Below, piece after piece: positions 17,581 through 26,287 of a stretch of DNA of 64,000 bases. A program made the position numbers and the translations under genes. The notes beneath the pieces are model-generated. The model searched no databases. It saw only the letters and a program-made list of their open reading frames with translations, and had not been told where the DNA came from. Source of the stretch: Pseudomonas sp. PB120. Lineage in GTDB: Bacteria > Pseudomonadota > Gammaproteobacteria > Pseudomonadales > Pseudomonadaceae. How positions within the stretch are numbered: the stretch's first letter is position 1; each line of letters starts with the position of its first letter. The stretch is from positions 16,379 to 80,378 of the forward strand of contig NZ_RWIN01000083.1 of NCBI RefSeq assembly GCF_009761815.1. Direction: 5' to 3'.

Positions 17581-17994
17581 ATGATGACCCGATTTGTACT
17601 GGCCGCTGCTTTCGCCGTGCTCTCGATCAGCGCAGCGTCGGCCGCTGAGCCGCCCGCCGGCAAGGTGACCGTCGTGTTTGACCGTCCCATCCCCAACATC
17701 CCGGGCAAGAGCATGAAGGGTGTTGTCGTCGAGTATGGGCCGGGCGCAGCGTCACCGTCGCACACTCATCCGAAAACGGGGTTCATCTATGCAACGGTCC
17801 TGGAGGGCGCGTTTCGCATCAAAGTCAAAGGCCAGCCGGAAAAGATCTACCACGTCGGTGAGAACTTCGTAGAGGAGCCGGGCTCCGTACACGAAGTCAG
17901 CGCCAACGCCAGCGACACCGAACCCGCACGCCTGTTGGCGGTGTTCGTCCTCGACACCGGCGAAAAGACGCTCGTGACGCCGATCAAGAAGTGA
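17581..17994 (+). CDS. Periplasmic cupin-domain protein
   Basis: This 137-residue protein has a signal peptide (cleavage near ASA-AE, residue 22) and one cupin barrel. The metal-site pattern SHTHPKTGFIYATVLEG is followed by PGSVHEVSAN. AAGGAG upstream supports the ATG; the second ATG at 17584 is also possible. It lies downstream of the NmrA-like reductase, and a strong hairpin follows it. The substrate is unknown; small secreted cupins often act as dioxygenases or isomerases. Confidence 0.78.
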   Translation: MMTRFVLAAAFAVLSISAASAAEPPAGKVTVVFDRPIPNIPGKSMKGVVVEYGPGAASPSHTHPKTGFIYATVLEGAFRIKVKGQPEKIYHVGENFVEEPGSVHEVSANASDTEPARLLAVFVLDTGEKTLVTPIKK

Positions 17995-18015
17995 GCCGGT
18001 CAACGGACGCGTAAA

Positions 18016-18045
18016 TGCAGGGCGGCAAACCAATGCCGCCCTGCA
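18016..18045. terminator. Hairpin between convergent genes
   Basis: A perfect 12-base stem (TGCAGGGCGGCA / TGCCGCCCTGCA) with a six-base loop lies between the cupin gene and the 2OG-Fe oxygenase gene, and can terminate either transcript. Confidence 0.75.
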
Positions 18046-18067
18046 AGCTCGAACGTCTGGTAAGAAC

Positions 18068-18871
18068 TCAGTTTTTCTTCTTGATCAGCTTATTGATGTA
18101 GTACTTGAGGCTCAAACGATCCTTGGGTCTTGGCTTGTAGTGGGTTTTGTTTCGTTGCGTGGGGTCGATGGCCATGGTCCCGGCGGTGTAGTAGTACAGC
18201 GCAATGGACCGGCGGGTGATGTGCTCTGGTGTGGTCAGCGGCTCCGGATGCCCGTGATTGCTGTCTTTGTCGGTGTTGAAGATGACGCAGCGGTTATAAA
18301 TGGGCAGGACTTTCTTAAGGCAGGTCTTCATGCCGATGTCCCAAAGCTCCAGGTTGCCGCCGTATTCCTCCTGCCAGTTCTCATTCAGGTAAATGATGAC
18401 ATTCAGCCGGCGCTCGACTTTAAGCTTTTTGTTGAGCCTGAAATCCGAGTGCACCCCAAGGAAGCCACCGCTTCGGGTTTCATGCAGGCCGCCACCGGTG
18501 AAGTACGGGTCGGGTATCAAGCCTTCGATGCCGGTGAGCTTTTCCAGAAACTGCAGCATGGGCGCCGAGTTCAAGGCGTTGAACACCGTCTTCAGGAAAG
18601 GAGGGCATTCATTGGGGCTGATTTGCCGTTTTAGCTGGCCTTTGTAGCCGCGCTCGTAGAGCATTTCGTTGTTGGTGGGCTCCACGGGGAAGTGCGAGCA
18701 GATACTTGCAATCAGGTCTTCGTTCAGGAAGTTATCGATAACGATGTGCGGAAATGGCGTCGCCTGAACATAGTGGCTGGTCAATGAACTACCAAAGGCA
18801 CTGGCGGCGTTCTGGTCGAAATCAAGCTCGGGGGAGAGCGTGATCGGGAGAGTTTGAGTGATGGGGGCCAT
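18068..18871 (-). CDS. 2-oxoglutarate/Fe(II)-dependent oxygenase
   Basis: This 267-residue protein has a double-stranded beta-helix oxygenase domain. The iron ligands are in GFLGVHSDF (H141, D143) and the downstream His lies in SNHGHPEPL (H206 or H208). The 2-oxoglutarate-binding Arg is in ITRRSIALYYYT. The C-terminus is very basic (LIKKKN). It resembles prolyl-4-hydroxylase-like 2OG-FeII_Oxy proteins often found beside glycosyltransferases, and here a GT2 gene lies 83 bases upstream on the same strand. Its substrate may be a glycan or a surface protein. Codon use is more AT-rich than the surroundings. Confidence 0.82.
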   Translation of the reverse strand: MAPITQTLPITLSPELDFDQNAASAFGSSLTSHYVQATPFPHIVIDNFLNEDLIASICSHFPVEPTNNEMLYERGYKGQLKRQISPNECPPFLKTVFNALNSAPMLQFLEKLTGIEGLIPDPYFTGGGLHETRSGGFLGVHSDFRLNKKLKVERRLNVIIYLNENWQEEYGGNLELWDIGMKTCLKKVLPIYNRCVIFNTDKDSNHGHPEPLTTPEHITRRSIALYYYTAGTMAIDPTQRNKTHYKPRPKDRLSLKYYINKLIKKKN

Positions 18872-18954
18872 TACCGCTCCAATAACGTATTATAAAAACC
18901 TGTGGGATAACTTGAAACATAACCAAACGCATTGCTCGGGCGTGTCTGCCTGGC

Positions 18955-19764
18955 TTATGTTTTACCGTCGTCCTTGTTCAGGCGTTTAAGAATGTTGTTG
19001 TACATTTTTGTTCGTCTGTGGGTCTCGTCATAGCCGCCAGCCGCTGCAACAGTGCCTGACTGGATGTGATCCAGATAACTGAAGATTTTACGCGGCGATA
19101 ACAATTCAACGGAGTAGCCGAGTTCGGTCATGCTGTCCTGTAGCGTATAGCCAGGAACCCGATCGTCCATCGAGAAGTGCATGCCGTGTTGCTTGATCAG
19201 TTTACAGTTCCACAGTGTGCAGAAACTCTTCAGGTACACTTCCCTGTACGGCTTTGGCTCTCGGGTGCGTAAGCCTGCCGACTTTTTCAAACGTCTGAAA
19301 TGGTGTTTGACCAGGCGTGAACTAAATCGCCAAAGTGTTCTCGTGGTGCCGCGATTTAATTGTTCTACACAACCGACGGCGACGATTTTTTGATTCTTGA
19401 TGCATTTATTTAGCATCATCGGAAAAACATTCTTGTCAAAAACAAATGTGTCGGTGTGCATTAGAAATAAATAATCGGTATCCACTCGCTCCAGAATCAG
19501 ATCGAGTGCCTTGCCGTGTGCAATATGACCTGCCTCGGGTTCGGAAATAGTGCGTTCGATCAAGTTGATCCAGTCAAGTGTCCGCAAGTACTCAGTGCTT
19601 TCGTCGGCTGAGTAGTTGTCGACAACCCAGATCGGCACATTTTCGTTGCCCAGATGCTGGTGCAACAAGTCCAGGCAGATCTTGGTGATTTCGGGTGTCT
19701 TGTAATTGACCAGGGCTATGCTGAAGGTCTTGGGTTTTTCAACTGAAGTGCTAGTACTGATCAT
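18955..19764 (-). CDS. Glycosyltransferase family 2 protein
   Basis: This 269-residue protein has a GT-A fold: the N-terminal SIALVNYKTPEITKICLDLL, the nucleotide-binding WVVDNYSADES and an acidic metal-binding segment FLMHTDTFVF around residue 105. It is cytosolic, with a basic middle region (HHFRRLKKSAG). It would transfer a sugar to a glycan or protein. It is upstream of the 2OG-Fe oxygenase in a likely two-gene transcript. Its base composition is clearly more AT-rich than that of neighbouring genes, which suggests horizontal acquisition. Confidence 0.82.
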   Translation of the reverse strand: MISTSTSVEKPKTFSIALVNYKTPEITKICLDLLHQHLGNENVPIWVVDNYSADESTEYLRTLDWINLIERTISEPEAGHIAHGKALDLILERVDTDYLFLMHTDTFVFDKNVFPMMLNKCIKNQKIVAVGCVEQLNRGTTRTLWRFSSRLVKHHFRRLKKSAGLRTREPKPYREVYLKSFCTLWNCKLIKQHGMHFSMDDRVPGYTLQDSMTELGYSVELLSPRKIFSYLDHIQSGTVAAAGGYDETHRRTKMYNNILKRLNKDDGKT

Positions 19765-20265
19765 GGGTTAGGCGCTCAATGGTTTTTTAGAATCGGAAAT
19801 AATTGGGCCTGTTTCCAGTAGTCGCTTATTTGTTTTGTTGGAGTGTTGCTTGATTACAAAGCCTAATGTGTTTAGTCGCTTTGTCATGCAATGAATAGCC
19901 ATGGATTACTCGAATCTGAAAGGATAGCAGTAGATGCGAATTTCATCTTATAAGGAACGACCCAACAGGTAAACGTCTGCGAATTAATTTGTAACATCAA
20001 GCGGGCGGCCAGGTGTGTTTCATAAGGTGACTGGGTGAAAGCGATCGGGTTTTTCGGCTGCCATCTGTAGACAGGGTTGATGGTGAGCGCAGGGGCACCC
20101 ATCGAAATTATGTGATTCTGGTATCAGTGCTATGTGATTGGCATGGTTTATCGATGAATGCCCGAGAGGTAATTTGCTGCTCAGCGATATCAAATCGAGA
20201 GCGAGGCAGGAAGCGACGCTGGGCCACGCCTCTCACAGGCATGAACTATCAGGAGCATTCACAGG
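19765..20265. other. AT-rich intergenic region, no gene seen
   Basis: About 500 bases of relatively AT-rich sequence lie between the glycosyltransferase start and the secreted hydrolase start. It must hold both divergent promoters. Short open frames here lack ribosome sites and have no protein-like composition. I see no convincing RNA gene or repeat. Confidence 0.6.
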
Positions 20266-21318
20266 ATGAGAACCACGCTAAAGGCCACCTTTATGGCCGC
20301 CATGATCGGGATGTCTGGCGCCGAAGCCGAGGCCGCAGACTACAAGCAGAACCCCTTCACACTGACCTACGGTGGCGCGCTGACCCGGAACGAACCCGGC
20401 AAGGTCAATATCCATCCGGTCTCCTACAAGCTCGATGGCCTGGACATTGCCGCCAACGTCTACACCCCGGCGAACTATGACGCGACGAAAAAATACCCGG
20501 TCGTCGTCGTGGCGCACCCCAATGGCGGAGTGAAGGAACAGGTCGCGGGCCTGTATGCCCAGCGCCTGGCCGATCAGGGCTACATCACCATCACAGCGGA
20601 TGCGGCGTACCAAGGGGCCAGTGGCGGCGAGCCGCGCAATGTGGACAAACCGGCGCATCGCATCGAGGACATCCATGGCATGGCGGACTTCATTGCCCGC
20701 TATCCCGGCGTCGACAGCAAACGCCTGGGCTTGCTCGGCATCTGCGGCGGTGGCGGTTACTCCCTGGCGGCGGCGCAAACCGACAAGCGCTTCCAGTCCA
20801 TTGCGACTTTGAGCATGTTCAACTCCGGTCTGGTTCGCCGTAATGGCTATCAGGATTCGCAGCTGTCGACGATTCAGGAACGCCTGCAACAAGCGTCGGC
20901 GGCACGGGCCCAGGAAGCGGCGGGCGGGGAAGTGCTCTACGTCGGTGATGCCAAGCTGACTGATGAACAGATCGCCAAGTTGCCGTTTGACCTGTATCGG
21001 CAGGGTTTCGAGTACTACGGCAAGACCCACGCTCACCCCAACTCGACGTTCCGTTACACCCAGAGCAGCCTGATGGACCTGATGCGCTTTGACGCCACGG
21101 ACCAGATCGAGCTGATCGACAAGCCGTTGCTGATGATTGCCGGCAGCAAGGCCGACAGCCTGTACATGTCGCAACAAGCCTTCGCCAAGGCCACCGGAAC
21201 CCAGGACAAAAAACTGTTCCTCATCGATGGCGCGACCCATATCGACACCTATTGGGTGCCTGCGTACGTGGATGTTGCGATGGACCAGCTGACCGCGTTT
21301 TACGCCCGAACGCTCTGA
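20266..21318 (+). CDS. Secreted alpha/beta hydrolase with a cysteine nucleophile
   Basis: This 350-residue protein has a signal peptide (cleavage near AEA-AD, about residue 24) and an alpha/beta hydrolase fold. The nucleophile elbow reads GICGGG, placing Cys160 where most members have Ser. The acid Asp297 (SKADS) and base His325 (GATHID) complete the triad. Cys is known in dienelactone hydrolases. It is followed 19 bases later by a cupin/carboxymuconolactone-decarboxylase fusion, so the two probably work together on a lactone or aromatic-derived compound in the periplasm. Confidence 0.82.
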   Translation: MRTTLKATFMAAMIGMSGAEAEAADYKQNPFTLTYGGALTRNEPGKVNIHPVSYKLDGLDIAANVYTPANYDATKKYPVVVVAHPNGGVKEQVAGLYAQRLADQGYITITADAAYQGASGGEPRNVDKPAHRIEDIHGMADFIARYPGVDSKRLGLLGICGGGGYSLAAAQTDKRFQSIATLSMFNSGLVRRNGYQDSQLSTIQERLQQASAARAQEAAGGEVLYVGDAKLTDEQIAKLPFDLYRQGFEYYGKTHAHPNSTFRYTQSSLMDLMRFDATDQIELIDKPLLMIAGSKADSLYMSQQAFAKATGTQDKKLFLIDGATHIDTYWVPAYVDVAMDQLTAFYARTL

Positions 21319-21337
21319 CTTGAAGGAGTACGTCGTG

Positions 21338-22504
21338 ATGAAGAACACCTTGATAGGCCTCGCGGTGTGCGCCGCGGCGCCTTTTGCCGACGCCGCCGGT
21401 GCAGGCAGCGAATCCCGGGCCGCGCAACAGATCAGCCGGGCGGGGAGCCAGGCTGCCGTTGCAGGTCCTGCGGATTATTTCACCGGCCGGGTGCGCGTCG
21501 ATCCCTTGTTCCCGGCCTCGGACGAGATCAATGCTTCCGGCGCCTATGTCAGCTTCGAACCGGGTGCACGCTCGGCCTGGCATACCCATCCCGCTGGGCA
21601 GCGATTGGTGGTGACGTCCGGCGTGGGATTGGTCCAGGAGTGGGGCAAGCCGATGCAGGAAATTCACCCGGGCGACGTGATCGTCTGCCCGCCCGGCGTC
21701 AAGCATTGGCATGGCGCCGCGCCGACGAGCGCCATGACGCACCTGGCCGTGACGGGGTCGGTGGATGGCAAAAGCGTGGATTGGCTGGAGAAAGTGACTG
21801 ACGAGCAATACAACGCCCCAGGTTCCCGCGCGTCGAAAGACGAGCCGGCGGCCCAACCAGTTTCCCAGACGCTGTCCGCCAAGCAACAGGCCATCCCTTT
21901 GATCGCCGCCGCCATGGCCACCAGCAACCTGTCGAGTCTGAATACCGCATTGAATCAAGGGCTGGACGCAGGCCTGACCGTCAGCGAGGCCAAGGAAATC
22001 CTGGTGCAGCTCTACGCGTACAGTGGTTTTCCACGCAGCCTCAACGCACTCGGCGAGTTGATGAAAGTAGTAGAGGCCCGTAAGCAACGCGGTGTTCAGG
22101 ATTATCCGGGGCGCGAGCCGGGTCGGGTCATTCCCGTCGGCGATGAGCTGCTGGCGTCGGGCAAAGCCAATCAGACGCGAATCGCCGGTGCGCCCGTCCA
22201 GGGGCCGTTGTTCGACTTCGCACCCGTCATCAACCAGTACTTGCAGACGCATCTGTTCGGCGACATTTTCGAACGCGACAACCTCGACTGGCAAAGTCGT
22301 GAGCTGGCAACAGTGGCCGCGTTGGCGGTTACACCGGGCGTGGAGTCGCAATTGCGCTCGCACATGGCGGCCAGCCTGCGGGTCGGTTTGACCGCTTCAC
22401 AGCTACGTCAACTGATCCAGCTGCTGGCCGACCAGGGTGATGCGGCGGCGGCCAAGCGTGCCGGCGAAGCATTGAACACTGTCCTGACCCATCAACCCAC
22501 GTAA
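21338..22504 (+). CDS. Secreted cupin plus tandem carboxymuconolactone decarboxylase-like fusion
   Basis: This 388-residue protein has a signal peptide (cleavage near ADA-AG). It carries a cupin domain at about residues 65-130 with metal ligands in WHTHPAGQ (H82, H84) and KHWHG, and two CMD/AhpD-like helical domains at about 188-255 and 305-380. AAGGAG at 21322-21327 supports ATG 21338. CMD domains act as decarboxylases or as peroxidatic proteins; no CxxC pair is seen, which argues against AhpD-type activity. It is co-transcribed with the Cys-hydrolase gene. Its end overlaps the convergent LysR gene by 13 bases. Confidence 0.83.
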   Translation: MKNTLIGLAVCAAAPFADAAGAGSESRAAQQISRAGSQAAVAGPADYFTGRVRVDPLFPASDEINASGAYVSFEPGARSAWHTHPAGQRLVVTSGVGLVQEWGKPMQEIHPGDVIVCPPGVKHWHGAAPTSAMTHLAVTGSVDGKSVDWLEKVTDEQYNAPGSRASKDEPAAQPVSQTLSAKQQAIPLIAAAMATSNLSSLNTALNQGLDAGLTVSEAKEILVQLYAYSGFPRSLNALGELMKVVEARKQRGVQDYPGREPGRVIPVGDELLASGKANQTRIAGAPVQGPLFDFAPVINQYLQTHLFGDIFERDNLDWQSRELATVAALAVTPGVESQLRSHMAASLRVGLTASQLRQLIQLLADQGDAAAAKRAGEALNTVLTHQPT

Positions 22505-23385
22505 CGCAAGGCTTCGCGCAGCAAGGTGAACGCCGGTGAACTCTGGCGCCGGCTCGGATAATAGAGGTGGTAGCCAGAGAACGGTTCACACCAGTCGTCG
22601 AGCACGCGAATCAACCGGCCTTGTGCCACGTGTGCCTGAACCAGGTCTTGCGGCATATAGGCCAACCCCAACCCCTGGAGGACGGCTTCCAGGCGCATGG
22701 CGATGTTGTTGAACACCAGCTGGCCTTCGACCCGAACGTTCAGCTCTTGCCCGTCTTTCTCGAACTCCCACAGGTACAGGCCGCCGTAGGTCGGCATGCG
22801 CAGGGTGATGCAGTTGTGCACCATGAGATCACTCGGGACAACCGGCTTCGGATATCGGGAGAAATACGCTGGTGAGCCAACCACCGCCATGCGCATGTCA
22901 GGCCCGATGCGCATTGCGATCATGTCCTTGGCCACTTGCTCGCCCAGCCGGACACCCGCGTCGAATCCTTCGGCCACGATGTCGGTCAGGCCATAGTCGA
23001 CGATGATTTCGATATTGAGATCGGGGTTGTCCGGCAGCAACTTCGCCAGCACCGGATGCAAAATCGTGATCGCCGAGTGTTCGCCTGCCGTGACGCGCAG
23101 TTTTCCGGCCGGTTTGTCGCGGTACTTGCTGAGCAACGCCAGCTCACTGTCGATTTCTTCCAGCCGGGGGGCGATCACTCGCAGCAAGTGCTCGCCGGCT
23201 TCGGTGGGGGATACGCTGCGGGTCGTGCGGGCCAGCAACCTCACCCCCAGTCGTTCCTCCAACTGGCGCATCGCCCGGCTCAAGGCCGGTTGCGACATGC
23301 CGAGTTTGGCGGCGGCGCGGGTGAAGCTGCGTTCTTGCGCCACGGCCGTGAAGATCGCGAGTTGGTCGTAGCTTTCAATGGTCAT
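22492..23385 (-). CDS. LysR family transcriptional regulator
   Basis: This 297-residue protein has an N-terminal winged helix ([44 protein letters not shown], split across residues 20-65) and a periplasmic-binding-protein-like effector domain. The segments [15 protein letters not shown] and [10 protein letters not shown] place it in the CrgA/DmlR-like subgroup. It is convergent with and overlaps the cupin-CMD gene, and lies 88 bases downstream of the OYE gene on the same strand. Its target could be either module. Confidence 0.87.
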   Translation of the reverse strand: MTIESYDQLAIFTAVAQERSFTRAAAKLGMSQPALSRAMRQLEERLGVRLLARTTRSVSPTEAGEHLLRVIAPRLEEIDSELALLSKYRDKPAGKLRVTAGEHSAITILHPVLAKLLPDNPDLNIEIIVDYGLTDIVAEGFDAGVRLGEQVAKDMIAMRIGPDMRMAVVGSPAYFSRYPKPVVPSDLMVHNCITLRMPTYGGLYLWEFEKDGQELNVRVEGQLVFNNIAMRLEAVLQGLGLAYMPQDLVQAHVAQGRLIRVLDDWCEPFSGYHLYYPSRRQSSPAFTLLREALRYVG

Positions 23386-23473
23386 TGATCCACCCCTGAT
23401 ATAAACAGTGGGTGATTATGCCATCTGCGAGAGCAAAGATTGATCAGGTGCGAGCTCCCGATGGCTGCATTAC

Positions 23474-24589
23474 TTAACTTGTCACCGGCTCGCGGTAGGC
23501 GGGATAGTCGGTATAGCCGTTGGTTGGGCTGCCATTGATGCCATAGAAGGTCGTGCGATCACCTTCAGCCAGCGGCCAATCGTTTTGCATCCGCTCGACC
23601 AGATCGGGGTTGGCAATGAACGGGCGACCAAACGCAATCAGGTCCAGGTCGCCGACTTCCAGTACCGCTTCTGCCAACTCACGAGTAAAGCCACCGGCAG
23701 CGATCAACGTGCCTCGGTACGCTTGCCGAAACTCGCTGGCGAAACCCTTCGGAATAGCCTCGGCGCCAATCGTGAGTTGATCACTCAAATGCACATACGC
23801 CAGGTCTCGCTCATTGAGTGCCGACGCCAGGCTCAGCCAGGTGTCGGTTTCTTCGGCGTAGGGGTGCATGTCGAACAGGCGGCCGAACGGGGACAGGCGC
23901 ACGCCCACCCGGGCGGTGCCGATTTCTGCCGCCAGGGCATCCAGCGTTTCGAGCAGGAAGCGTTGGCGATTGGCGATGGAGCCGCCGTAGGCGTCCTGAC
24001 GAGTGTTCAAGGCACCGTTCAGGAATTGCTCGAAGAGGTAGCCGTTGGCGCCGTGCAATTCGATGCCGTCAAAACCAGCGTCCATCGCTCGGCGCGCGGC
24101 GCTGACGAAGTCAGCACTGACCCGATGCACCTCGGCCGTGCTCAACGCTCTAGGGATACTGGCCTGCACGGGGCCGGGCTTGTCTTTTTCAACCCACGCA
24201 TACGCATTCGAACGGGCGGCAACGGTAGCGACCGCCGACACCGGAGCGGCGCCGCCCGGCTGCAGTGACACATGGGACACGCGCCCCACATGCCACAGCT
24301 GCGCGAAGATTCGCCCGCCTTTGGCGTGGACGGCATCAGTGACTCGACGCCAGGCTTCAGTCTGTTCATCGCTATAGAGACCGGGGTTGAACAGGTAACC
24401 ACAGCCTTCGCGGGAAATCGGTATGCCTTCACTGATGATCAGGCCGGCAGAGGCTCGCTGCTCGTAATAGGTAACGGTGTGTTCATCCGGAACATCGTCG
24501 AGGGCTCTTGCCCGGGTCATGGGGGCCATGACCACGCGGTTGGCCAACTCGGTGCCGGCCAGATTGTAGGGTTTGAATAATGTGTTCAT
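23474..24589 (-). CDS. Old Yellow Enzyme family alkene reductase
   Basis: This 371-residue FMN-dependent NAD(P)H:flavin oxidoreductase shows the usual family marks: LANRVVMAPMTRARA at the N-terminus, FAQLWHVGRVSH, the substrate-binding HGANGYL pair and TRQDAYGGSIANRQRF, with the phosphate-binding end AFGRPFIANPDL. It reduces activated C=C bonds and in relatives (XenA/NemA) also nitro compounds and nitrate esters. The start at 24589 matches the family N-terminus. It lies 31 bases downstream of an NTF2-fold gene in the same direction, and a LysR gene is divergent from that pair. Confidence 0.9.
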   Translation of the reverse strand: MNTLFKPYNLAGTELANRVVMAPMTRARALDDVPDEHTVTYYEQRASAGLIISEGIPISREGCGYLFNPGLYSDEQTEAWRRVTDAVHAKGGRIFAQLWHVGRVSHVSLQPGGAAPVSAVATVAARSNAYAWVEKDKPGPVQASIPRALSTAEVHRVSADFVSAARRAMDAGFDGIELHGANGYLFEQFLNGALNTRQDAYGGSIANRQRFLLETLDALAAEIGTARVGVRLSPFGRLFDMHPYAEETDTWLSLASALNERDLAYVHLSDQLTIGAEAIPKGFASEFRQAYRGTLIAAGGFTRELAEAVLEVGDLDLIAFGRPFIANPDLVERMQNDWPLAEGDRTTFYGINGSPTNGYTDYPAYREPVTS

Positions 24590-24620
24590 CAGAAACTCTG
24601 GAAAGGAGGGAGAAGGAGAT

Positions 24621-25103
24621 TCAGGAAGGCAGAACCAGGCCGTTACCCGGGTCGCCGCCACCGACATCGGGTTCAGGCCAGATGACGTCCAGGCGGGTAC
24701 GGCTGATCAGCCACTGGCCGTCCACACGGCGGTACTCATCGGCGTACAAACCCAGTAGCAACAGCGGGTTCTCGCCCGCCGCCCGTTGGGTGGCGAAGTC
24801 GATCAGGTAGCAACGACCCTCGGCGCGATCCTCATCGAGCATCTCGATCCAGTGATTCGACACGGCATGCATGAAGGGATACGTCCCGCGTTGCTGCGTA
24901 TCGAATGCCGAGAAGGCTTGTGACAAACCTTGCTGGATGGCGACGCGCCCGCGCCAAGAGCCGCGATCGACCTGGCAAATGGCGTCTTCGGTGAACAACT
25001 GTGCGAGCGCATCCATCCGGTTCGCGTCGAGGTGATGGCAGTAGCGAAGCCGCAGGTTTCTGATCGCTTCTAGCGTCAGCAGACGGTTCAAGTCCACGTT
25101 CAA
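24621..25103 (-). CDS. NTF2-like (SnoaL-type) protein
   Basis: This is a cone-shaped NTF2-fold protein of about 160 residues. The typical pattern is LLTLEAIRNLRLRYCHHLDANRMDALAQLF near the N-terminus, followed by HAVSNHWIEM and a C-terminal RVDGQWLISRTRLDVIWPE strand pair. The TTG at 25103 is preceded by GGAGG at five bases and gives the usual family N-terminus; an ATG at 25166 is the longer alternative. It is upstream of the OYE gene and likely co-transcribed. It may be an isomerase, dehydratase or small-molecule-binding partner. Confidence 0.75.
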   Translation of the reverse strand: MNVDLNRLLTLEAIRNLRLRYCHHLDANRMDALAQLFTEDAICQVDRGSWRGRVAIQQGLSQAFSAFDTQQRGTYPFMHAVSNHWIEMLDEDRAEGRCYLIDFATQRAAGENPLLLLGLYADEYRRVDGQWLISRTRLDVIWPEPDVGGGDPGNGLVLPS

Positions 25104-25171
25104 AGTGGCCTCCAGGGGAAGGTCGGTGACAAGTGCGACCACCTTAATCCAGTCTGTGAATTCCATTAATC

Positions 25172-25222
25172 CATGAAAATTACGATCAGTTGATCCTGTC
25201 GGGATAGAATCAGGTTTTCATG
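25172..25222. promoter_or_regulatory. Candidate LysR operator region
   Basis: The short region between the divergent NTF2/OYE module and a LysR gene contains the inverted repeat CATGAAAA (25172-25179) / TTTTCATG (25215-25222) and a central palindrome GATCAGTTGATC (25184-25195). These are plausible regulator-binding sites. Confidence 0.4.
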
Positions 25223-25237
25223 TCCAAGGAGCCTGTC

Positions 25238-26212
25238 ATGGAGACCCTTCAATTTGATGGCATCCCGGAGTTCACGCTCGCGGCTCAATTGCGAAGCTTT
25301 ACCGCCGCTGCCTTGCAGCTGGGCGTGACCAGTTCGGCGGTGGGCAAGAGCGTGACCCGGCTGGAAAAACGCCTGGGCATCAAGTTGCTGCACCGCACGA
25401 CGCGCAAACTGAGTCTGACCAATGAAGGGGAGGTCTACCTCGCCAGTTGCTTGCGGATCATGGAAGAGTTGCGCGGTGTGGAAGGCAGCTTTCTCAATGG
25501 TGTAGCCGAGCCCAAGGGCCGTTTGCGTATTGATCTGCCTGCCGCCTTCGGTCGACGACACATCGCGCCGATGCTGATTGCCCTGACGCGGCAATACTCG
25601 CAGCTCGACTTGACCCTGACCTTCGGCGAGCGGACGGTCGACATGATCAACGAGGGCATCGACCTCGCCGTACGCATTGGCGATCTCAAGGATGATCCAG
25701 AGTTGGTGGCGCGCCGGTTGGGAGAGCAGCATCTGGTGATCTGTGCGGCGCCCGCATACTTGAGTCAATGCCCGCCGATTCTGCACCCGTCTGATTTGCT
25801 GGAGCGCGACTGCGTCATTGCCTGGCGCAAAGGGTTGCGTATCGCGTGGTTGTTGAGGAATGGCAAAGGCGGAATCGAGAGGCAGGAAGTGCGCGTGCGC
25901 CATGAGTTCGGTGACGGTGAAATGATGCTGCGGGCGACCCTGGAAGGCTGCGGCCTGTGCCAGTTACCAACATGGCTGGTGGCGGAACACCTGAGCAGTG
26001 GCGCATTGGTCACCGTGCTGGACAGTTACGCGGGGGCAACAATGCCGATCCACGCCATTTGGCCTCAGACGCGTTATATCCAGCCGAAAGTGCGAGTGGT
26101 CGTCGATGCCTTGCTCAAGATGGCCGAGGAGCAGGCCGCCCTGTTTGGTGCAATGTCCGACACCGAGCACACCTTTTCGCATTCACCCGAACCACCGATT
26201 GACGCGCCCTAG
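25238..26212 (+). CDS. LysR family transcriptional regulator
   Basis: This 324-residue protein has a winged-helix N-terminus (SFTAAALQLGVTSSAVGKSVTRLEKRLG) and a CrgA-like effector domain (GRLRIDLPAAFGRRHIAPML, DMINEGIDLAVRIGDL). AAGGAG eight bases before ATG 25238 decides the start over 25220. It is divergent from the NTF2/OYE pair, which is the classic LysR arrangement, so it likely controls that module. Confidence 0.88.
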   Translation: METLQFDGIPEFTLAAQLRSFTAAALQLGVTSSAVGKSVTRLEKRLGIKLLHRTTRKLSLTNEGEVYLASCLRIMEELRGVEGSFLNGVAEPKGRLRIDLPAAFGRRHIAPMLIALTRQYSQLDLTLTFGERTVDMINEGIDLAVRIGDLKDDPELVARRLGEQHLVICAAPAYLSQCPPILHPSDLLERDCVIAWRKGLRIAWLLRNGKGGIERQEVRVRHEFGDGEMMLRATLEGCGLCQLPTWLVAEHLSSGALVTVLDSYAGATMPIHAIWPQTRYIQPKVRVVVDALLKMAEEQAALFGAMSDTEHTFSHSPEPPIDAP

Positions 26213-26287
26213 CGCCGAATCGTTGAATAACCCTCTTTTACCCGCGCCGACGTGCGGGTTCACTTTCAATCTCCGGCGAGAAACTCA

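Noticed and set aside
19884..20102. 72-codon reverse open frame in the AT-rich gap
   Set aside because: No ribosome-binding site, no family resemblance and no neighbouring operon context.
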